This document shows positions 25,714-34,662 of a DNA stretch of 64,000 nt, in pieces. Numbering within the stretch: position 1 is the stretch's first letter; every line of letters begins with the position of its first letter. Source of the DNA: CAADGU01 sp964581605. GTDB taxonomy: Bacteria > Chloroflexota > Anaerolineae > Promineifilales > Promineifilaceae. The translations under genes and the position numbers were made by a program. The notes beneath the pieces were generated by a model, which searched no databases, was not told the DNA's origin, and was given only the letters and a program-made list of their open reading frames with translations. Where the stretch lies: positions 27,052-91,051 of the forward strand of contig CAZOPF010000009.1 in NCBI GenBank assembly GCA_964581605.1, in the 5' to 3' direction.

Positions 25714-26852
25714 CTATAACAACTTGCTTCTCTGGGAACTTGTCGGCCTCCTCATTTGCTTATTGGCCGGCTTCATGCTGCAACCGGCTGCGGTCATGGC
25801 AAACCAGGAAGGTTCAACAGCCGATCATTGCCCCCCGCTGCCTCCCGCTACCGGGTCGGTCATTTCCATCAGCAACGAAACCACGTTGCGCAATCAGGCG
25901 TATAACGCCGCGCCAGGCACTACACTTCTCATCCAGCCTGGCACGTACCACATGCAAAATTATGTCCACATTGTCAATGCCGGGATTAGCCTGCGCGGCG
26001 CAACAGGCAACCGGGCTGACGTGATCCTCGATTTTGGCGGCATGGTGGGTGGACATTTCGGCATTTTGGTGGAAGCAGATGATGTGACTATCGCCAATCT
26101 GACCATCCAAAATGCCAATGATCATGGCGTGTCCATTCAGGGGCGAGATCGGCCCGTACTCTATAATCTACACATCCGCGACATTGGCGACCAGTTGGTG
26201 AAGGTGAATCCAGCAGGCAATGGCCCGCCGGGCGGGGGCAGCGAAGATGGACTGCTGGCCTGCTCCCGGCTGGAATACACCACCACGGCGCCGGACGAAT
26301 ACACCAACGGCATTAGCGCCCACGACGCCCACCGTTGGACGGTGCGAGACAATGAATGGTATCGCATCCGCACGCCGGGTAACAGCCCTGTGCCCACCAT
26401 TTTGTTCTGGTCAGGTTCCTCAGACACGATTGTAGAGCGCAATTTGCTGGTGGATTGTTACCAGGGCATTGCCTTTGGCAACGCCGGGCATGGGGAAGGT
26501 GACCACATCGGCGGTATTGTGCGCAACAATATGATCTATGCCAGCCAGCCGCATGATGTGGTCATTGAGATGGTTCATGCTTCTGGCTGGTTGGTGGCGC
26601 ATAACACGGCCGTACTGCTTCATCCTGGTTCTGGCCTGACGTGGGGCATGGAGGCCCGTTTTAGCGACAGCCAGGGCACATTCGCCTATAATCTGACGAA
26701 CATGGACATCTGGGGCNNNNNNNNNNNNNNNNNNNNNNNNNNNNNNNNNNNNNNNNNNNNNNNNNNNNNNNNNNNNNNNNNNNNNNNNNNNNNNNNNNNN
26801 NNNNNNNNNNNNNNNNACGGATTGGATTTATTTACCAATGGTGACAAGGTAG
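25703..26852 (+). CDS. Secreted right-handed beta-helix protein, interrupted by assembly gap
   Basis: An exported protein with a hydrophobic signal segment (LLLWELVGLLICLLAGFML) and then parallel beta-helix repeats of the pectate-lyase/NosD type (DDVTIANLTIQNANDHGVSI, GGIVRNNMIYASQPHDVV). 338 codons are readable before the 100-N gap at 26717. After it, the frame from 26817 reads TDWIYLPMVTR and a stop at 26850-26852. This matches the YLPxV-type C-terminus common in secreted Chloroflexota proteins and is probably this gene's own end, so the true gap length is not a faithful 100 bases. It may bind or cleave polysaccharide; no catalytic residues can be assigned. It precedes two glycosidases. Confidence 0.75.
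26717..26816. other. Assembly gap (100 N)
   Basis: A run of 100 N inside the beta-helix gene. The sequence before it and the plausible C-terminus after it are in different frames, as expected for a gap of arbitrary length. Confidence 1.
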
Positions 26853-26909
26853 CAGGTGGCAGGTGGCAGGTGGCAAGTGAAGACCTGCTACTTGCGACCT
26901 GCCACCAAT
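26848..26909. repeat. GGTGGCA-word hairpin
   Basis: gcaggtggcaggtggcaggt followed by the complement gcgacctgccacc. It is the same word family as 6146-6184, 35437-35507 and 60304-60372. It lies between the beta-helix stop and the GH20 start. Confidence 0.65.
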
Positions 26910-26927
26910 AATGAAGCCTTTCAATAT

Positions 26928-28805
26928 ATGAACGATTTTACCCTCCTCCCCCACCCCCAATCCATCACCTATACCGGGCAGATATTTAGCCTACCCGCCA
27001 CCGGGCTGATTGCGCTGCATGGAGATGATGTACCGGCGATGCTGTTCACGGCCGTGTGGCTGCAAGATGCCTTGTTTGAACAGGCGGGCGCGGATTATGA
27101 ACTGGTTGGTGGTGCAGGGGTACCGCCCGAGCAAATCGTCGTGCAACTCAGCCTGATTCCGGGCAGTGTGCGCCATGAACAGGGGTATGAATTAACGGTG
27201 GTAGACGGCCGTGTGGACGCCATTGCCAACACCATTCCCGGACTTTTCTACGCCGTGCAAACCCTTTGCCAGCTACTGGAACAGGTGGGTAACGAGCTAC
27301 CCACCTTACGCTGCCGTGATTGGCCGGATTTCCCACAGCGCGGCGTGATGCTAGACATCAGCCGCAACAAAGTGCCCACCCTGGAAACGGTGCTGGACCT
27401 GGTGGATATGCTGGCCGGCTGGAAAATCAACCAGCTTCAGCTTTATACCGAACATACCTTTGCCTACCGCCGCCATCCCATCGTCTGGCAAGAAGCCTCC
27501 CCCTTCACCGCGGAAGAAATTCTCACCCTGGACGCCTACTGCCACGACCGCTGCATTGAACTGGTGCCCAACCAGAACACCTTCGGCCACATGCACCACT
27601 GGCTGAAACACCCCGCCTACCAACATCTGGCCGAAAAAGCGGACGGGGCCCAGACGCCCTGGGGTTATTACAACCCGGAGCCTTTTTCACTCTCCCCGGC
27701 CGTGCCCGGCAGCCTGGATTTGGTGCGCGATTTGCTGGATGAACTGCTGCCCAATTTCCGCAGCCGCCAGGTGAATGTGGGCGGCGACGAGACGTATGAT
27801 GTGGGGCAGGGCATGAGCAAGGAGTTGGTGGCCGAAAAAGGCAAAGGGCGTGTTTATCTGGAGCATCTGCTGAAAATTTACCGGGAGGTGCAGGCACGCG
27901 GCCGTACCATGCAGTTTTGGGGCGACATCATCATGGAATACCCGGAATTGACCCACGAACTGCCGCGTGACCTGATCGCCCTGGAATGGGGGTATGAAGC
28001 GGGGCATCCCTTTGGGGAACACGGCCGCCTCTTTGCGGAATCGGGCGTTCCCTTTTACGTCTGCCCGGGCACATCTGGCTGGAATACGTTGGGCGGCCGC
28101 ACAAATAATGCCATTGGCAATTTGCAAAACGCGGCGCAGCACGGCCGTACACACGGCGCGGTTGGTTATCTCATCACCGACTGGGGCGACAACGGCCATA
28201 TGCAGCCGCTGCCCGTCAGCTACCTGGGTTTTGCCGTCGGCGCGGCCCTCGCCTGGGCCGATGAGGCCAACCGCGGGTTGGATGTGCCCACTGCTCTCAG
28301 CCGGTTTGCCTTCCGCGACGAGGCGGGCATCATGGGCCAACTGGCGTATGATCTGGGCAATGTGTACGAGATTACGCGGATTCCCAGCTTTAACGGCACG
28401 CCATACTTTTACGGCCTGGTGTATGACCTGGCACAAATGGTGAACGCGGACGACCCGGTAGAAATGCGAGTGCGGATGCAAAATCTGGCGCAGGCGGTCA
28501 CGGCCGTAGACGAATTGCTGGCCTGCCTGCCCCAAACCGACATGCAGCGCGACGACGCCGACCTGATCCGGCAAGAGTTCATATGGGCGGCTACCATGAT
28601 CAAACACGGCTGCCGCCGCCTCATCTGGGCGGCGGGCCGGGCGCTCGGCCAGGAAGATGCTGCCCTACGGCAAGCATTAGCCGCGGAGACGGGCTATTTA
28701 TTGGCTGAATTTGAACAGGTATGGCACGGCCGTAACCGCCCGGGTGGTTTCCCTGCCAGTCTGGCCCGCCTGCAAAAAATGGCGGCCGATTACAACAAGA
28801 AGTAA
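26928..28805 (+). CDS. Glycoside hydrolase family 20 beta-N-acetylhexosaminidase
   Basis: A 625-residue protein with an N-terminal GH20b-like domain and a TIM-barrel catalytic domain. The catalytic Asp-Glu pair lies in VGGDETYD at about residues 287-288. Upstream barrel motifs are MLDISRNKVPTLETVLDLVD and WKINQLQLYTEHTF. It removes terminal N-acetylhexosamine from glycans by substrate-assisted catalysis. No signal peptide is seen, so it probably acts on imported oligosaccharides in the cytoplasm. The start at the ATG at 26928 (MNDFTLLPHP) was chosen because codons upstream belong to the GGTGGCA repeat. The gene lies next to a GH1 glucosidase. Confidence 0.9.
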   Translation: MNDFTLLPHPQSITYTGQIFSLPATGLIALHGDDVPAMLFTAVWLQDALFEQAGADYELVGGAGVPPEQIVVQLSLIPGSVRHEQGYELTVVDGRVDAIANTIPGLFYAVQTLCQLLEQVGNELPTLRCRDWPDFPQRGVMLDISRNKVPTLETVLDLVDMLAGWKINQLQLYTEHTFAYRRHPIVWQEASPFTAEEILTLDAYCHDRCIELVPNQNTFGHMHHWLKHPAYQHLAEKADGAQTPWGYYNPEPFSLSPAVPGSLDLVRDLLDELLPNFRSRQVNVGGDETYDVGQGMSKELVAEKGKGRVYLEHLLKIYREVQARGRTMQFWGDIIMEYPELTHELPRDLIALEWGYEAGHPFGEHGRLFAESGVPFYVCPGTSGWNTLGGRTNNAIGNLQNAAQHGRTHGAVGYLITDWGDNGHMQPLPVSYLGFAVGAALAWADEANRGLDVPTALSRFAFRDEAGIMGQLAYDLGNVYEITRIPSFNGTPYFYGLVYDLAQMVNADDPVEMRVRMQNLAQAVTAVDELLACLPQTDMQRDDADLIRQEFIWAATMIKHGCRRLIWAAGRALGQEDAALRQALAAETGYLLAEFEQVWHGRNRPGGFPASLARLQKMAADYNKK

Positions 28806-28862
28806 TGGAGCAATTGGGTAATTGTGTAATTTGATCGCTCAATTACCCAGTTACGCAACTAC
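28803..28862. repeat. CAATTGGGTAATT-word hairpin
   Basis: gcaattgggtaattgtgtaa answered by ctcaattacccagttacgca, between the GH20 and GH1 genes. A similar word lies at 63961-63995. Confidence 0.6.
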
Positions 28863-28888
28863 GCTATGACCCATCGCAAAGGACACAC

Positions 28889-30244
28889 ATGACAACCTAC
28901 AACTTTCCAAAAGGCTTTATTTGGGGCGCGGCGACCTCTTCTTACCAGATCGAGGGCGCCTGGCAGGCCGATGGCAAGAGCGAATCTATTTGGGATCGTT
29001 TCAGCCATACACCCGGTAAAATTGAAGACGCCACCACCGGCGATGTGGCCTGCGACCATTATTACCGCTGGCCGGAAGATGTGGCGCTGATGCAGGCGCT
29101 CAATTTGCAGGCGTATCGGTTTTCCATCTCCTGGCCGCGCATTTTGCCGGAGGGCACAGGGCGTGTGGAGCAAAAGGGGCTGGATTTTTACGGCCGTCTC
29201 GTTGACGGCCTTTTGGAAGCAGGCATTACGCCCTTTGCCACCTTATATCACTGGGACATGCCCCAGGTGTTGCAAGACAAAGGCGGCTGGCCGGAACGTT
29301 TCCTGGTTGACGCTTTTGCCGAATATGCCGGCGTGGTTTCGCGCTATTTGGGCGACCGGGTGAAAAACTGGATGACGCATAACGAACCCTGGGTGGCTGC
29401 CTTTTTAGGTTATCAGGTGGGTGTTCATGCCCCAGGGGTGCAAAACCAGGCGGCGGCGTTGCGGGCGGCTCATCATTTGCTGCTTTCACACGGCCGTGCC
29501 GTGCCCATCATCCGCGCCCACAGCCCCCACGCCGAAGTGGGCATGGTGCTGAACACCACCCATGTGTACCCGGCTTCCCCCAGCCTGGCCGATTATCAGC
29601 AAGGGCGTTGGGTAGATGGCTGGATTAATCGCTGGTTTATGGATCCGCTGTACGGCCGTCATTATCCCGCTGATATGGTTTCTGCATTTGCCAACCACCT
29701 GCATGACATGGATTTTGTGCAGCCTGATGATATGGAGAGCATTGCCGTTCACACCGATTTCCTGGGCATCAACTACTACAGCCGGTCTGTGACCCGTGAT
29801 GAAACAGCACCGGATAATCTGCCGCGTACCATCGATCCTTCAGCCAACGAACACACGGATATAGGGTGGGAAGTTTACCCCGATGGCTTGTATGATTTGC
29901 TGTTGCGTCTGCATACAGATTACCATATCTCCAAAATTTACGTCACTGAAAACGGGGCCAGTTATGGGGATGGGCCAGATGAGTTCGGCCGTGTGCCCGA
30001 CCAGCGCCGCCTGAATTATATTCGCCAACATCTGTTGGCCTGCCACCGCGCTATCGAAAATGGCGTGCCACTGGCCGGTTATTTTGCCTGGTCCCTCATG
30101 GACAACTTTGAATGGGCCAAAGGGTTTTCGCAACGTTTTGGTCTGGTGTGGGTGGATTATGAAACACAGCAGCGCATCCCTAAAGACAGCGCGTTGTGGT
30201 ATCGGGATGTGATTGCCCGCCATGGCGTGATGGACGCTGCGTAA
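28889..30244 (+). CDS. Glycoside hydrolase family 1 beta-glucosidase
   Basis: A 451-residue GH1 enzyme, the normal length. The N-terminal signature FPKGFIWGAATSSYQIEGAW is present. The acid/base is Glu166 in THNEPW and the nucleophile is Glu354 in VTENGA; WSLMDNFEWAKGF forms the substrate pocket. It hydrolyses beta-glucosides or beta-galactosides in the cytoplasm. It probably works with the GH20 enzyme upstream on imported oligosaccharides; no transporter is encoded nearby. Confidence 0.95.
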   Translation: MTTYNFPKGFIWGAATSSYQIEGAWQADGKSESIWDRFSHTPGKIEDATTGDVACDHYYRWPEDVALMQALNLQAYRFSISWPRILPEGTGRVEQKGLDFYGRLVDGLLEAGITPFATLYHWDMPQVLQDKGGWPERFLVDAFAEYAGVVSRYLGDRVKNWMTHNEPWVAAFLGYQVGVHAPGVQNQAAALRAAHHLLLSHGRAVPIIRAHSPHAEVGMVLNTTHVYPASPSLADYQQGRWVDGWINRWFMDPLYGRHYPADMVSAFANHLHDMDFVQPDDMESIAVHTDFLGINYYSRSVTRDETAPDNLPRTIDPSANEHTDIGWEVYPDGLYDLLLRLHTDYHISKIYVTENGASYGDGPDEFGRVPDQRRLNYIRQHLLACHRAIENGVPLAGYFAWSLMDNFEWAKGFSQRFGLVWVDYETQQRIPKDSALWYRDVIARHGVMDAA

Positions 30245-30568
30245 CACGTTTTGGGCGCAGCACCCATCACACCAAATTTTAAGGTCACGGCCGTTGACGG
30301 CCGTCTTCCCACAGATTTATAATGCCTTTGTCCTTGAGCATTAACAACCCCTACCTATACCACCCCGGATGACACAGTAGATCGACTAGGAAAGTAGGCA
30401 CTTATGAAATCTCCGCTAGTGCGCCAGAAAGCTTCCACATATGAAGTGAGCACAGGAAGCCAACATCTGTCAAAGGCCACCAAGAGATTCGATTACAACT
30501 AGCTGCTGAACACTTAGCCAATTCCAAATCTACTGTCCCTCACCGGGGTTTTTTTGTGCCTTCGGCGA
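30245..30568. other. Intergenic region, no gene recognised
   Basis: About 320 bases. Two ACGGCCGT copies lie close together at 30287-30304. A frame reading EIRLQLAAEHLANSKSTV at about 30485-30540 looks protein-like but has no start, no ribosome site and no recognisable family, so it may be a gene relic. A T-run at 30548-30555 follows a weak CCC/GGG stem and is not a convincing terminator. Confidence 0.4.
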
Positions 30569-30580
30569 TACAATCACCCT
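30569..30580 (+). promoter_or_regulatory. Probable leaderless promoter (-10 TACAAT)
   Basis: TACAAT at 30569-30574 is followed by 6 bases and the ATG at 30581. The spacing is the same as before the genes at 3146 and 10832, and no ribosome site is present. Confidence 0.5.
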
Positions 30581-31804
30581 ATGCAGCGATGGGCGGTGAT
30601 TGGCATAGTCGTTATTTTTCTGGGACTCATTGTTCTGGGCATTATCCGGCAAGAAATGGGATTAACCGGCAACCAGGCCGCATCGGTACCCACCCTGGCA
30701 GCCACCTTTGGCCCCGCCTTGCTGCCCGCTCCGGCAACGGCCATGGCCACTATCCCCGCCACTTTTACACCGGTTGTTACCGCCTTGCCACCAACGGCCG
30801 TGCCCAGCACCCATACCATCCAGACAGGCGAAACACTCTTCAGCATTGCCCATCAGTACGGCCTGACGCCCGAACTATTAGCCGCTGCCAATCAGATCAC
30901 TAACCCTGCCCTGATTCAAACCGGGCAAATCCTGAACATTCCCACACCTGCTCCGTTATCGGCATCTCCTTCACTGCCCGCTCCTGAAACCGAACCGCCT
31001 ACCCCCTCGCCAGAATTGGTGGCAGCCTCTCTAACCGCGCCGGACAATCTCAACGGCATCCCCCTATCCAGCATCATTGTCTTGCCGGAAAATGTGATCA
31101 CTCATGCACGGGCCATTTTTGCGCAGGGGCAGCTTTACGGCCGTAACCTCCACGCCTACTCCAAAGTGGGCGACAGCACCATCCAAAACCCGCACTTTAT
31201 GACCCGGTTTGATGAACCGGGTGGGTATAACCTGGGGCCTTATGCCTATTTGCAGACGGCCGTAGACTATTTTGTGGGGTCACACGGCCGTGAAGGGCTG
31301 GCTGTGCGCAAAGGGTTCCACTCCTGGACCGTCACCGACCCCCTCTGGGCCGATAAATCCATTTGCCAGGCCAATGAAACTCCCATTGCCTGCGAAATTC
31401 GGCTGCACAACCCGGCCATCGTCATCATCCGCTTAGGCTCCAATGACGCCGGCGTACCGGATATGTTTGACCAGAATGTGCGGCAAGTTGTGGAATTGGC
31501 GATTGCCAATGGCATCATCCCCGTCATTGGCACCAAAGCCGACCGCTTTGAAGGCAGCAATATCAACAACGAGTTACTGCGCCAGATTGCGGCCGATTAT
31601 CAGATTCCGCTGTGGGATTTTGACGTGGCCGCGCAGATGATTCCGGGGCGGGGTTTGGATGTGGATAATGTGCATCTCACCGGCTTTTTTGCCCACGATT
31701 ATGGCTCGCCTGTTGCTTTCCAGCGCGGGCATGGCGTCCACAGCCTGACCGCCTTGATGATGCTGCAAACTTTGTTAGATGAGGTGATTTTGCCTGATGA
31801 ATAA
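30581..31804 (+). CDS. LysM and SGNH-hydrolase-like surface protein 1
   Basis: A 407-residue protein with an N-terminal membrane anchor (WAVIGIVVIFLGLIVLGII), a Pro/Thr linker and one LysM domain (HTIQTGETLFSIAHQYGLTP). The C-terminal SGNH-like domain has block I KVGDSTI with Ser199, block III RLGSNDAG and a late DVDNVHL supplying Asp/His. SGNH enzymes are esterases or acyltransferases; in surface-glycan clusters they add or remove acyl groups. It overlaps the next paralogue by 8 bases. It is first of three tandem paralogues upstream of an MBOAT acyltransferase. Activity is inferred. Confidence 0.78.
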   Translation: MQRWAVIGIVVIFLGLIVLGIIRQEMGLTGNQAASVPTLAATFGPALLPAPATAMATIPATFTPVVTALPPTAVPSTHTIQTGETLFSIAHQYGLTPELLAAANQITNPALIQTGQILNIPTPAPLSASPSLPAPETEPPTPSPELVAASLTAPDNLNGIPLSSIIVLPENVITHARAIFAQGQLYGRNLHAYSKVGDSTIQNPHFMTRFDEPGGYNLGPYAYLQTAVDYFVGSHGREGLAVRKGFHSWTVTDPLWADKSICQANETPIACEIRLHNPAIVIIRLGSNDAGVPDMFDQNVRQVVELAIANGIIPVIGTKADRFEGSNINNELLRQIAADYQIPLWDFDVAAQMIPGRGLDVDNVHLTGFFAHDYGSPVAFQRGHGVHSLTALMMLQTLLDEVILPDE

Positions 31805-32843
31805 AACAAGAACAGTTCTGTTTGTAATGGGGGTTTTAACCGGATTGGCAGCCTGCGCCGCACCAACGGCCGTAGACACGGCCGCTCCCTCGCCGGCCGC
31901 TCCCTCGCCTGTTATTGAAGCGGCAAACACCTTGAATACGCCCCCACACACGGCCGCGCCTGCCGCCACAGACACGGCCGTTTCCTCACCCACCCTCACC
32001 CCATCTCCACTACCCACCCATACCCCATCATCCACGCCCAGCCCAACGCCTACCCATACCCCCACCATCACCCCCACACCATTGCCACCCCTTAATGGCC
32101 TTACCATTGCTGACATTTTGATTATGGATGAAGCGACGGTCGCCAACGTGCGCCAGATTTTTGCCAACGGTCAGCAGCGCGGCCGTGATCCCCATGCTTA
32201 CTCTGTGTTAGGTGACAGCACCGTGATGACGCCCCACCTGCTGGCCCGTTTTGCGCGGGACGATTTGAACCTGGGGCAGTATGCTTACTTGCAGCCAACG
32301 GTTGACCACTTTCAGGGTATCTGGAAACGGTTTGGTGTGGCTACCAACTATGGTCTGCACTCCTGGTCAGTATTTGATCCTCTTTGGGCGGATAAGGATT
32401 GGTGCCTGCCCAACGAGGATTTGCTCACCTGCGAATTTCGGCTGCAAAATCCGGCCTTTTTGCTGGTTCGGTTGGGGTCAAATGATGCTGGTTCGCCGGG
32501 TGGGTTTGAATACAACGTGCGCCAGGTGATTGAACATGCCATCGCCAACGGCGTGGTACCTATCATCATCACCAAACCTGACCGCTTTGAAGGGGACAAC
32601 ACCAATAACGAGATTTTGCGCCAGTTGGCTGCTGATTATCGGGTGCCTATCTGGAATTTAGACCGGGTGGCGGAGACGCTGCCAGGCAAGGGGCTGGACG
32701 TGGACCAGGTGCATATGGTGGAGTACCCGGCCAATGATTTCAGCGACACGGCCGTGTTCAGCAGCGGCCACGCCATGCAAGATTTATCGGGGCTGATGGT
32801 GTTGCAGGCCATTTTACAGACGGTGCAATTGGTCGAGGATTAG
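31797..32843 (+). CDS. SGNH-hydrolase-like lipoprotein 2
   Basis: A 348-residue lipoprotein. The signal peptide ends in the lipobox LAAC, followed by a long Ala/Pro/Thr linker and an SGNH-like domain: block I VLGDSTV with Ser141, block III RLGSNDAGSPGGF, and LDVDQVHM near the end. It lacks the LysM domain of its upstream paralogue, which it overlaps by 8 bases. The catalytic Ser and Asp/His are kept, so activity as an esterase or O-acyltransferase on a surface glycan is plausible. Confidence 0.75.
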   Translation: MNKTRTVLFVMGVLTGLAACAAPTAVDTAAPSPAAPSPVIEAANTLNTPPHTAAPAATDTAVSSPTLTPSPLPTHTPSSTPSPTPTHTPTITPTPLPPLNGLTIADILIMDEATVANVRQIFANGQQRGRDPHAYSVLGDSTVMTPHLLARFARDDLNLGQYAYLQPTVDHFQGIWKRFGVATNYGLHSWSVFDPLWADKDWCLPNEDLLTCEFRLQNPAFLLVRLGSNDAGSPGGFEYNVRQVIEHAIANGVVPIIITKPDRFEGDNTNNEILRQLAADYRVPIWNLDRVAETLPGKGLDVDQVHMVEYPANDFSDTAVFSSGHAMQDLSGLMVLQAILQTVQLVED

Positions 32844-32861
32844 TTATAATTCGTCACTGTC

Positions 32862-32925
32862 ACTCGTGAACAGGTGAGGAGGTGAAAGGGTGACAAGATC
32901 ACCCCCTTCACCTGTTCACCCCATC
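32862..32925. repeat. GGTGA-word hairpin
   Basis: gaacaggtgaggaggtgaaa with the complement cccccttcacctgttcaccc, located between the second SGNH gene and the small lipoprotein gene. It contains no T-run. Confidence 0.65.
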
Positions 32926-32944
32926 AAACTTTGGAGGAGATTGG

Positions 32945-33337
32945 ATGAAGAGGTTATTTTGGATTGTATGCTTAACGGCCGTATTGTCTGCCTGTGGTGG
33001 TAATGGTGGTGGAGGCGACCCGGCCGCCACTGTGGAAACCTATTTGCAGGCCAAAGTTGAGAGCGACGAAGCGACCATCCGCAGTCTGTTATGCTCGGAA
33101 ATGGAGCAGTTTGCCGACCGGGAAATCCACACCTTTGACAGCGTAGAGGATGTAACCATTGAAGGCATGGCCTGTACGGATGCGGGCGACGGCGAATCCG
33201 AAGCGACTTCGGGCCGTGTAACCTGCACCGGCATCATCAAAGCCCTCTATGGCACAGAACAGACTGAATTTCAGCTCACCAACTACCGCGTGGTCGAAGA
33301 AGATGGTGAGTGGAAATGGTGCGGCGAAACCCCGTGA
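32945..33337 (+). CDS. Small unknown lipoprotein
   Basis: A 130-residue protein with the lipobox LSAC (Cys17), a Gly-rich spacer and a compact alpha/beta domain of the type seen in DUF4878/NTF2-like lipoproteins (ATVETYLQAKVESDEATIRS, NYRVVEEDGEWKWCG). Four Cys after the anchor may form disulfides. AGGAG precedes the ATG. Its function is unknown; it sits inside the SGNH/acyltransferase group. Confidence 0.75.
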   Translation: MKRLFWIVCLTAVLSACGGNGGGGDPAATVETYLQAKVESDEATIRSLLCSEMEQFADREIHTFDSVEDVTIEGMACTDAGDGESEATSGRVTCTGIIKALYGTEQTEFQLTNYRVVEEDGEWKWCGETP

Positions 33338-33383
33338 ACGGAAACCGGCAACGACCACTGATAACCGATTACTGATTACCGAT

Positions 33384-33500
33384 ATGAAGCGCCTTCTCTC
33401 TCGTGAAAACCTGATCGCCATCACCCTATGTTTCCTGGTTATTTTGTTGATCATCGCCACCACCGACAGTGCGCCACAATGGATTTATCAGGGCTTTTGA
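33384..33500 (+). CDS. 38-residue single-pass membrane peptide
   Basis: The frame MKRLLSRENLIAITLCFLVI followed by LLIIATTDSAPQWIYQGF gives a positively charged start, one membrane helix and a short outer tail. It overlaps the start of the third SGNH gene by 22 bases. TAACCGATTACTGATTACCG repeat words precede it. It is probably a real small gene, given its clean topology and coupling, but this is unproven. Confidence 0.5.
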   Translation: MKRLLSRENLIAITLCFLVILLIIATTDSAPQWIYQGF

Positions 33501-34603
33501 GGCGAGGACATCTGTCAGGTTTTTTGAAGCCTGACAGGTTTTGGATATTACTCTGGTTTTGGGTTACGGCCGTCCTGTTTACCGCTTGTACAGCAACCAA
33601 TCAACTGCCCACAACGGCCGTGCCCACCCTCATTCTTGCCGCCAACACCGCCACCGCCACCGCACCCCCTCCCCCCACCGCCACGCCACCGCCTACGCGC
33701 ACAGCCAGTTCAACGCCACGCAGCACCCATGTGCCCACCACCCTCACGCCCTCACCCACTTACCCCGCTGCCCTTGTCCTGGTGCCTCCACTGCCCACAC
33801 CCATCCCCACCCTGGTTAACGGCCTTTTCCTGGAAGATTTCCTCATCATGGACGAGGCCACCCGCCGGAACGTGCGTACCATTTACCAACAGGGGCAGGC
33901 AATGGGGCGCAATCCACATGCCTTTTCCAAACTGGGCGATAGCGGGGCGATGACGGGCTATTACCTCACCCGGTTTGACTACCCGCCCCACTACACTCTG
34001 GGCGATTATGCCTATCTACAGCCGGTGATTGATTATTTCAAGGATTCATTTGAGCGGTTCGGCGTGGCAGTCGTTATCGGCATCAGTTCCTGGCATGTGT
34101 TAGACCCGGCGCGGAATAACCCCGATTGGTGTGCGCCAGAGGAACATATGCTGGCTTGCGAAATTCGGCTGCACAACCCCGGCATCCTCCTCATTCGCCT
34201 GGGCACCAATGACGCTTCTTCGGCCGATGTGTTGGAACGCAACCTGCGGCGTATTGTAGCGTTCAGCATTGAGCAAGGGGTTATCCCCGTTTTGGCTACC
34301 AAAGCTGACCGGTTTGAAGAGGAATATGACCAGAACAACGCCGCCATTCGCCGGGTAGCGGCCGAGATGCACATTCCACTGTGGGATTTTGACCGGGTGG
34401 CGGCCACCTTGCCCAATCACGGCCTGCTAGATGATCAGGTGCATCTTTCTCACTCAATCCGCAATGATTACACTGACCCGGAAACGTTTAGCAAAGGCTA
34501 TCCCATGAATGACCTGACGGCGTTGTTTGTGCTGCAAGAAATTTTGAGAATAGTTACCGAGGAAAATGCGGCGGGTATGGAGATTGAGAGATTCCGAGAC
34601 TGA
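33479..34603 (+). CDS. SGNH-hydrolase-like lipoprotein 3
   Basis: A 374-residue paralogue of the two upstream SGNH proteins. The signal peptide ends in the lipobox LFTAC. A Pro/Thr linker is followed by block I KLGDSGA with Ser155, block III RLGTNDAS, and LDDQVHL near the end. The n-region (GHLSGFLKPDRF) is encoded by an inverted repeat CTGTCAGG/CCTGACAG at 33511-33536, so a palindrome lies inside the signal peptide. No alternative start exists between that element and the hydrophobic core. It is followed by a word hairpin and the MBOAT gene. Confidence 0.75.
   Translation: MDLSGLLRRGHLSGFLKPDRFWILLWFWVTAVLFTACTATNQLPTTAVPTLILAANTATATAPPPPTATPPPTRTASSTPRSTHVPTTLTPSPTYPAALVLVPPLPTPIPTLVNGLFLEDFLIMDEATRRNVRTIYQQGQAMGRNPHAFSKLGDSGAMTGYYLTRFDYPPHYTLGDYAYLQPVIDYFKDSFERFGVAVVIGISSWHVLDPARNNPDWCAPEEHMLACEIRLHNPGILLIRLGTNDASSADVLERNLRRIVAFSIEQGVIPVLATKADRFEEEYDQNNAAIRRVAAEMHIPLWDFDRVAATLPNHGLLDDQVHLSHSIRNDYTDPETFSKGYPMNDLTALFVLQEILRIVTEENAAGMEIERFRD
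33506..33540. repeat. CTGTCAGG/CCTGACAG hairpin inside signal peptide
   Basis: ctgtcagg, 10 bases, cctgacag. A palindrome of intergenic type, located in frame within the third SGNH gene. Confidence 0.7.
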
Positions 34604-34660
34604 GAGATTATCCAATCTGCAATCTCCCATCTCCCCATCTCCCCATCTCCCCATCTCTCC
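34580..34660. repeat. GGGGAGAT-word hairpin
   Basis: gagattgagagattccgaga followed by ctccccatctccccatctcc in several tandem copies. It covers the end of the third SGNH gene (last residues EIERFRD) and the spacer before the MBOAT gene. Confidence 0.7.
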
Positions 34661-34662
34661 AT

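Noticed and set aside
27687..28607. 306-codon open frame on the minus strand inside the GH20 gene
   Set aside because: The plus strand encodes a complete GH20 with its catalytic pair; the opposite frame shows no domain and arises from GC-rich codon bias.
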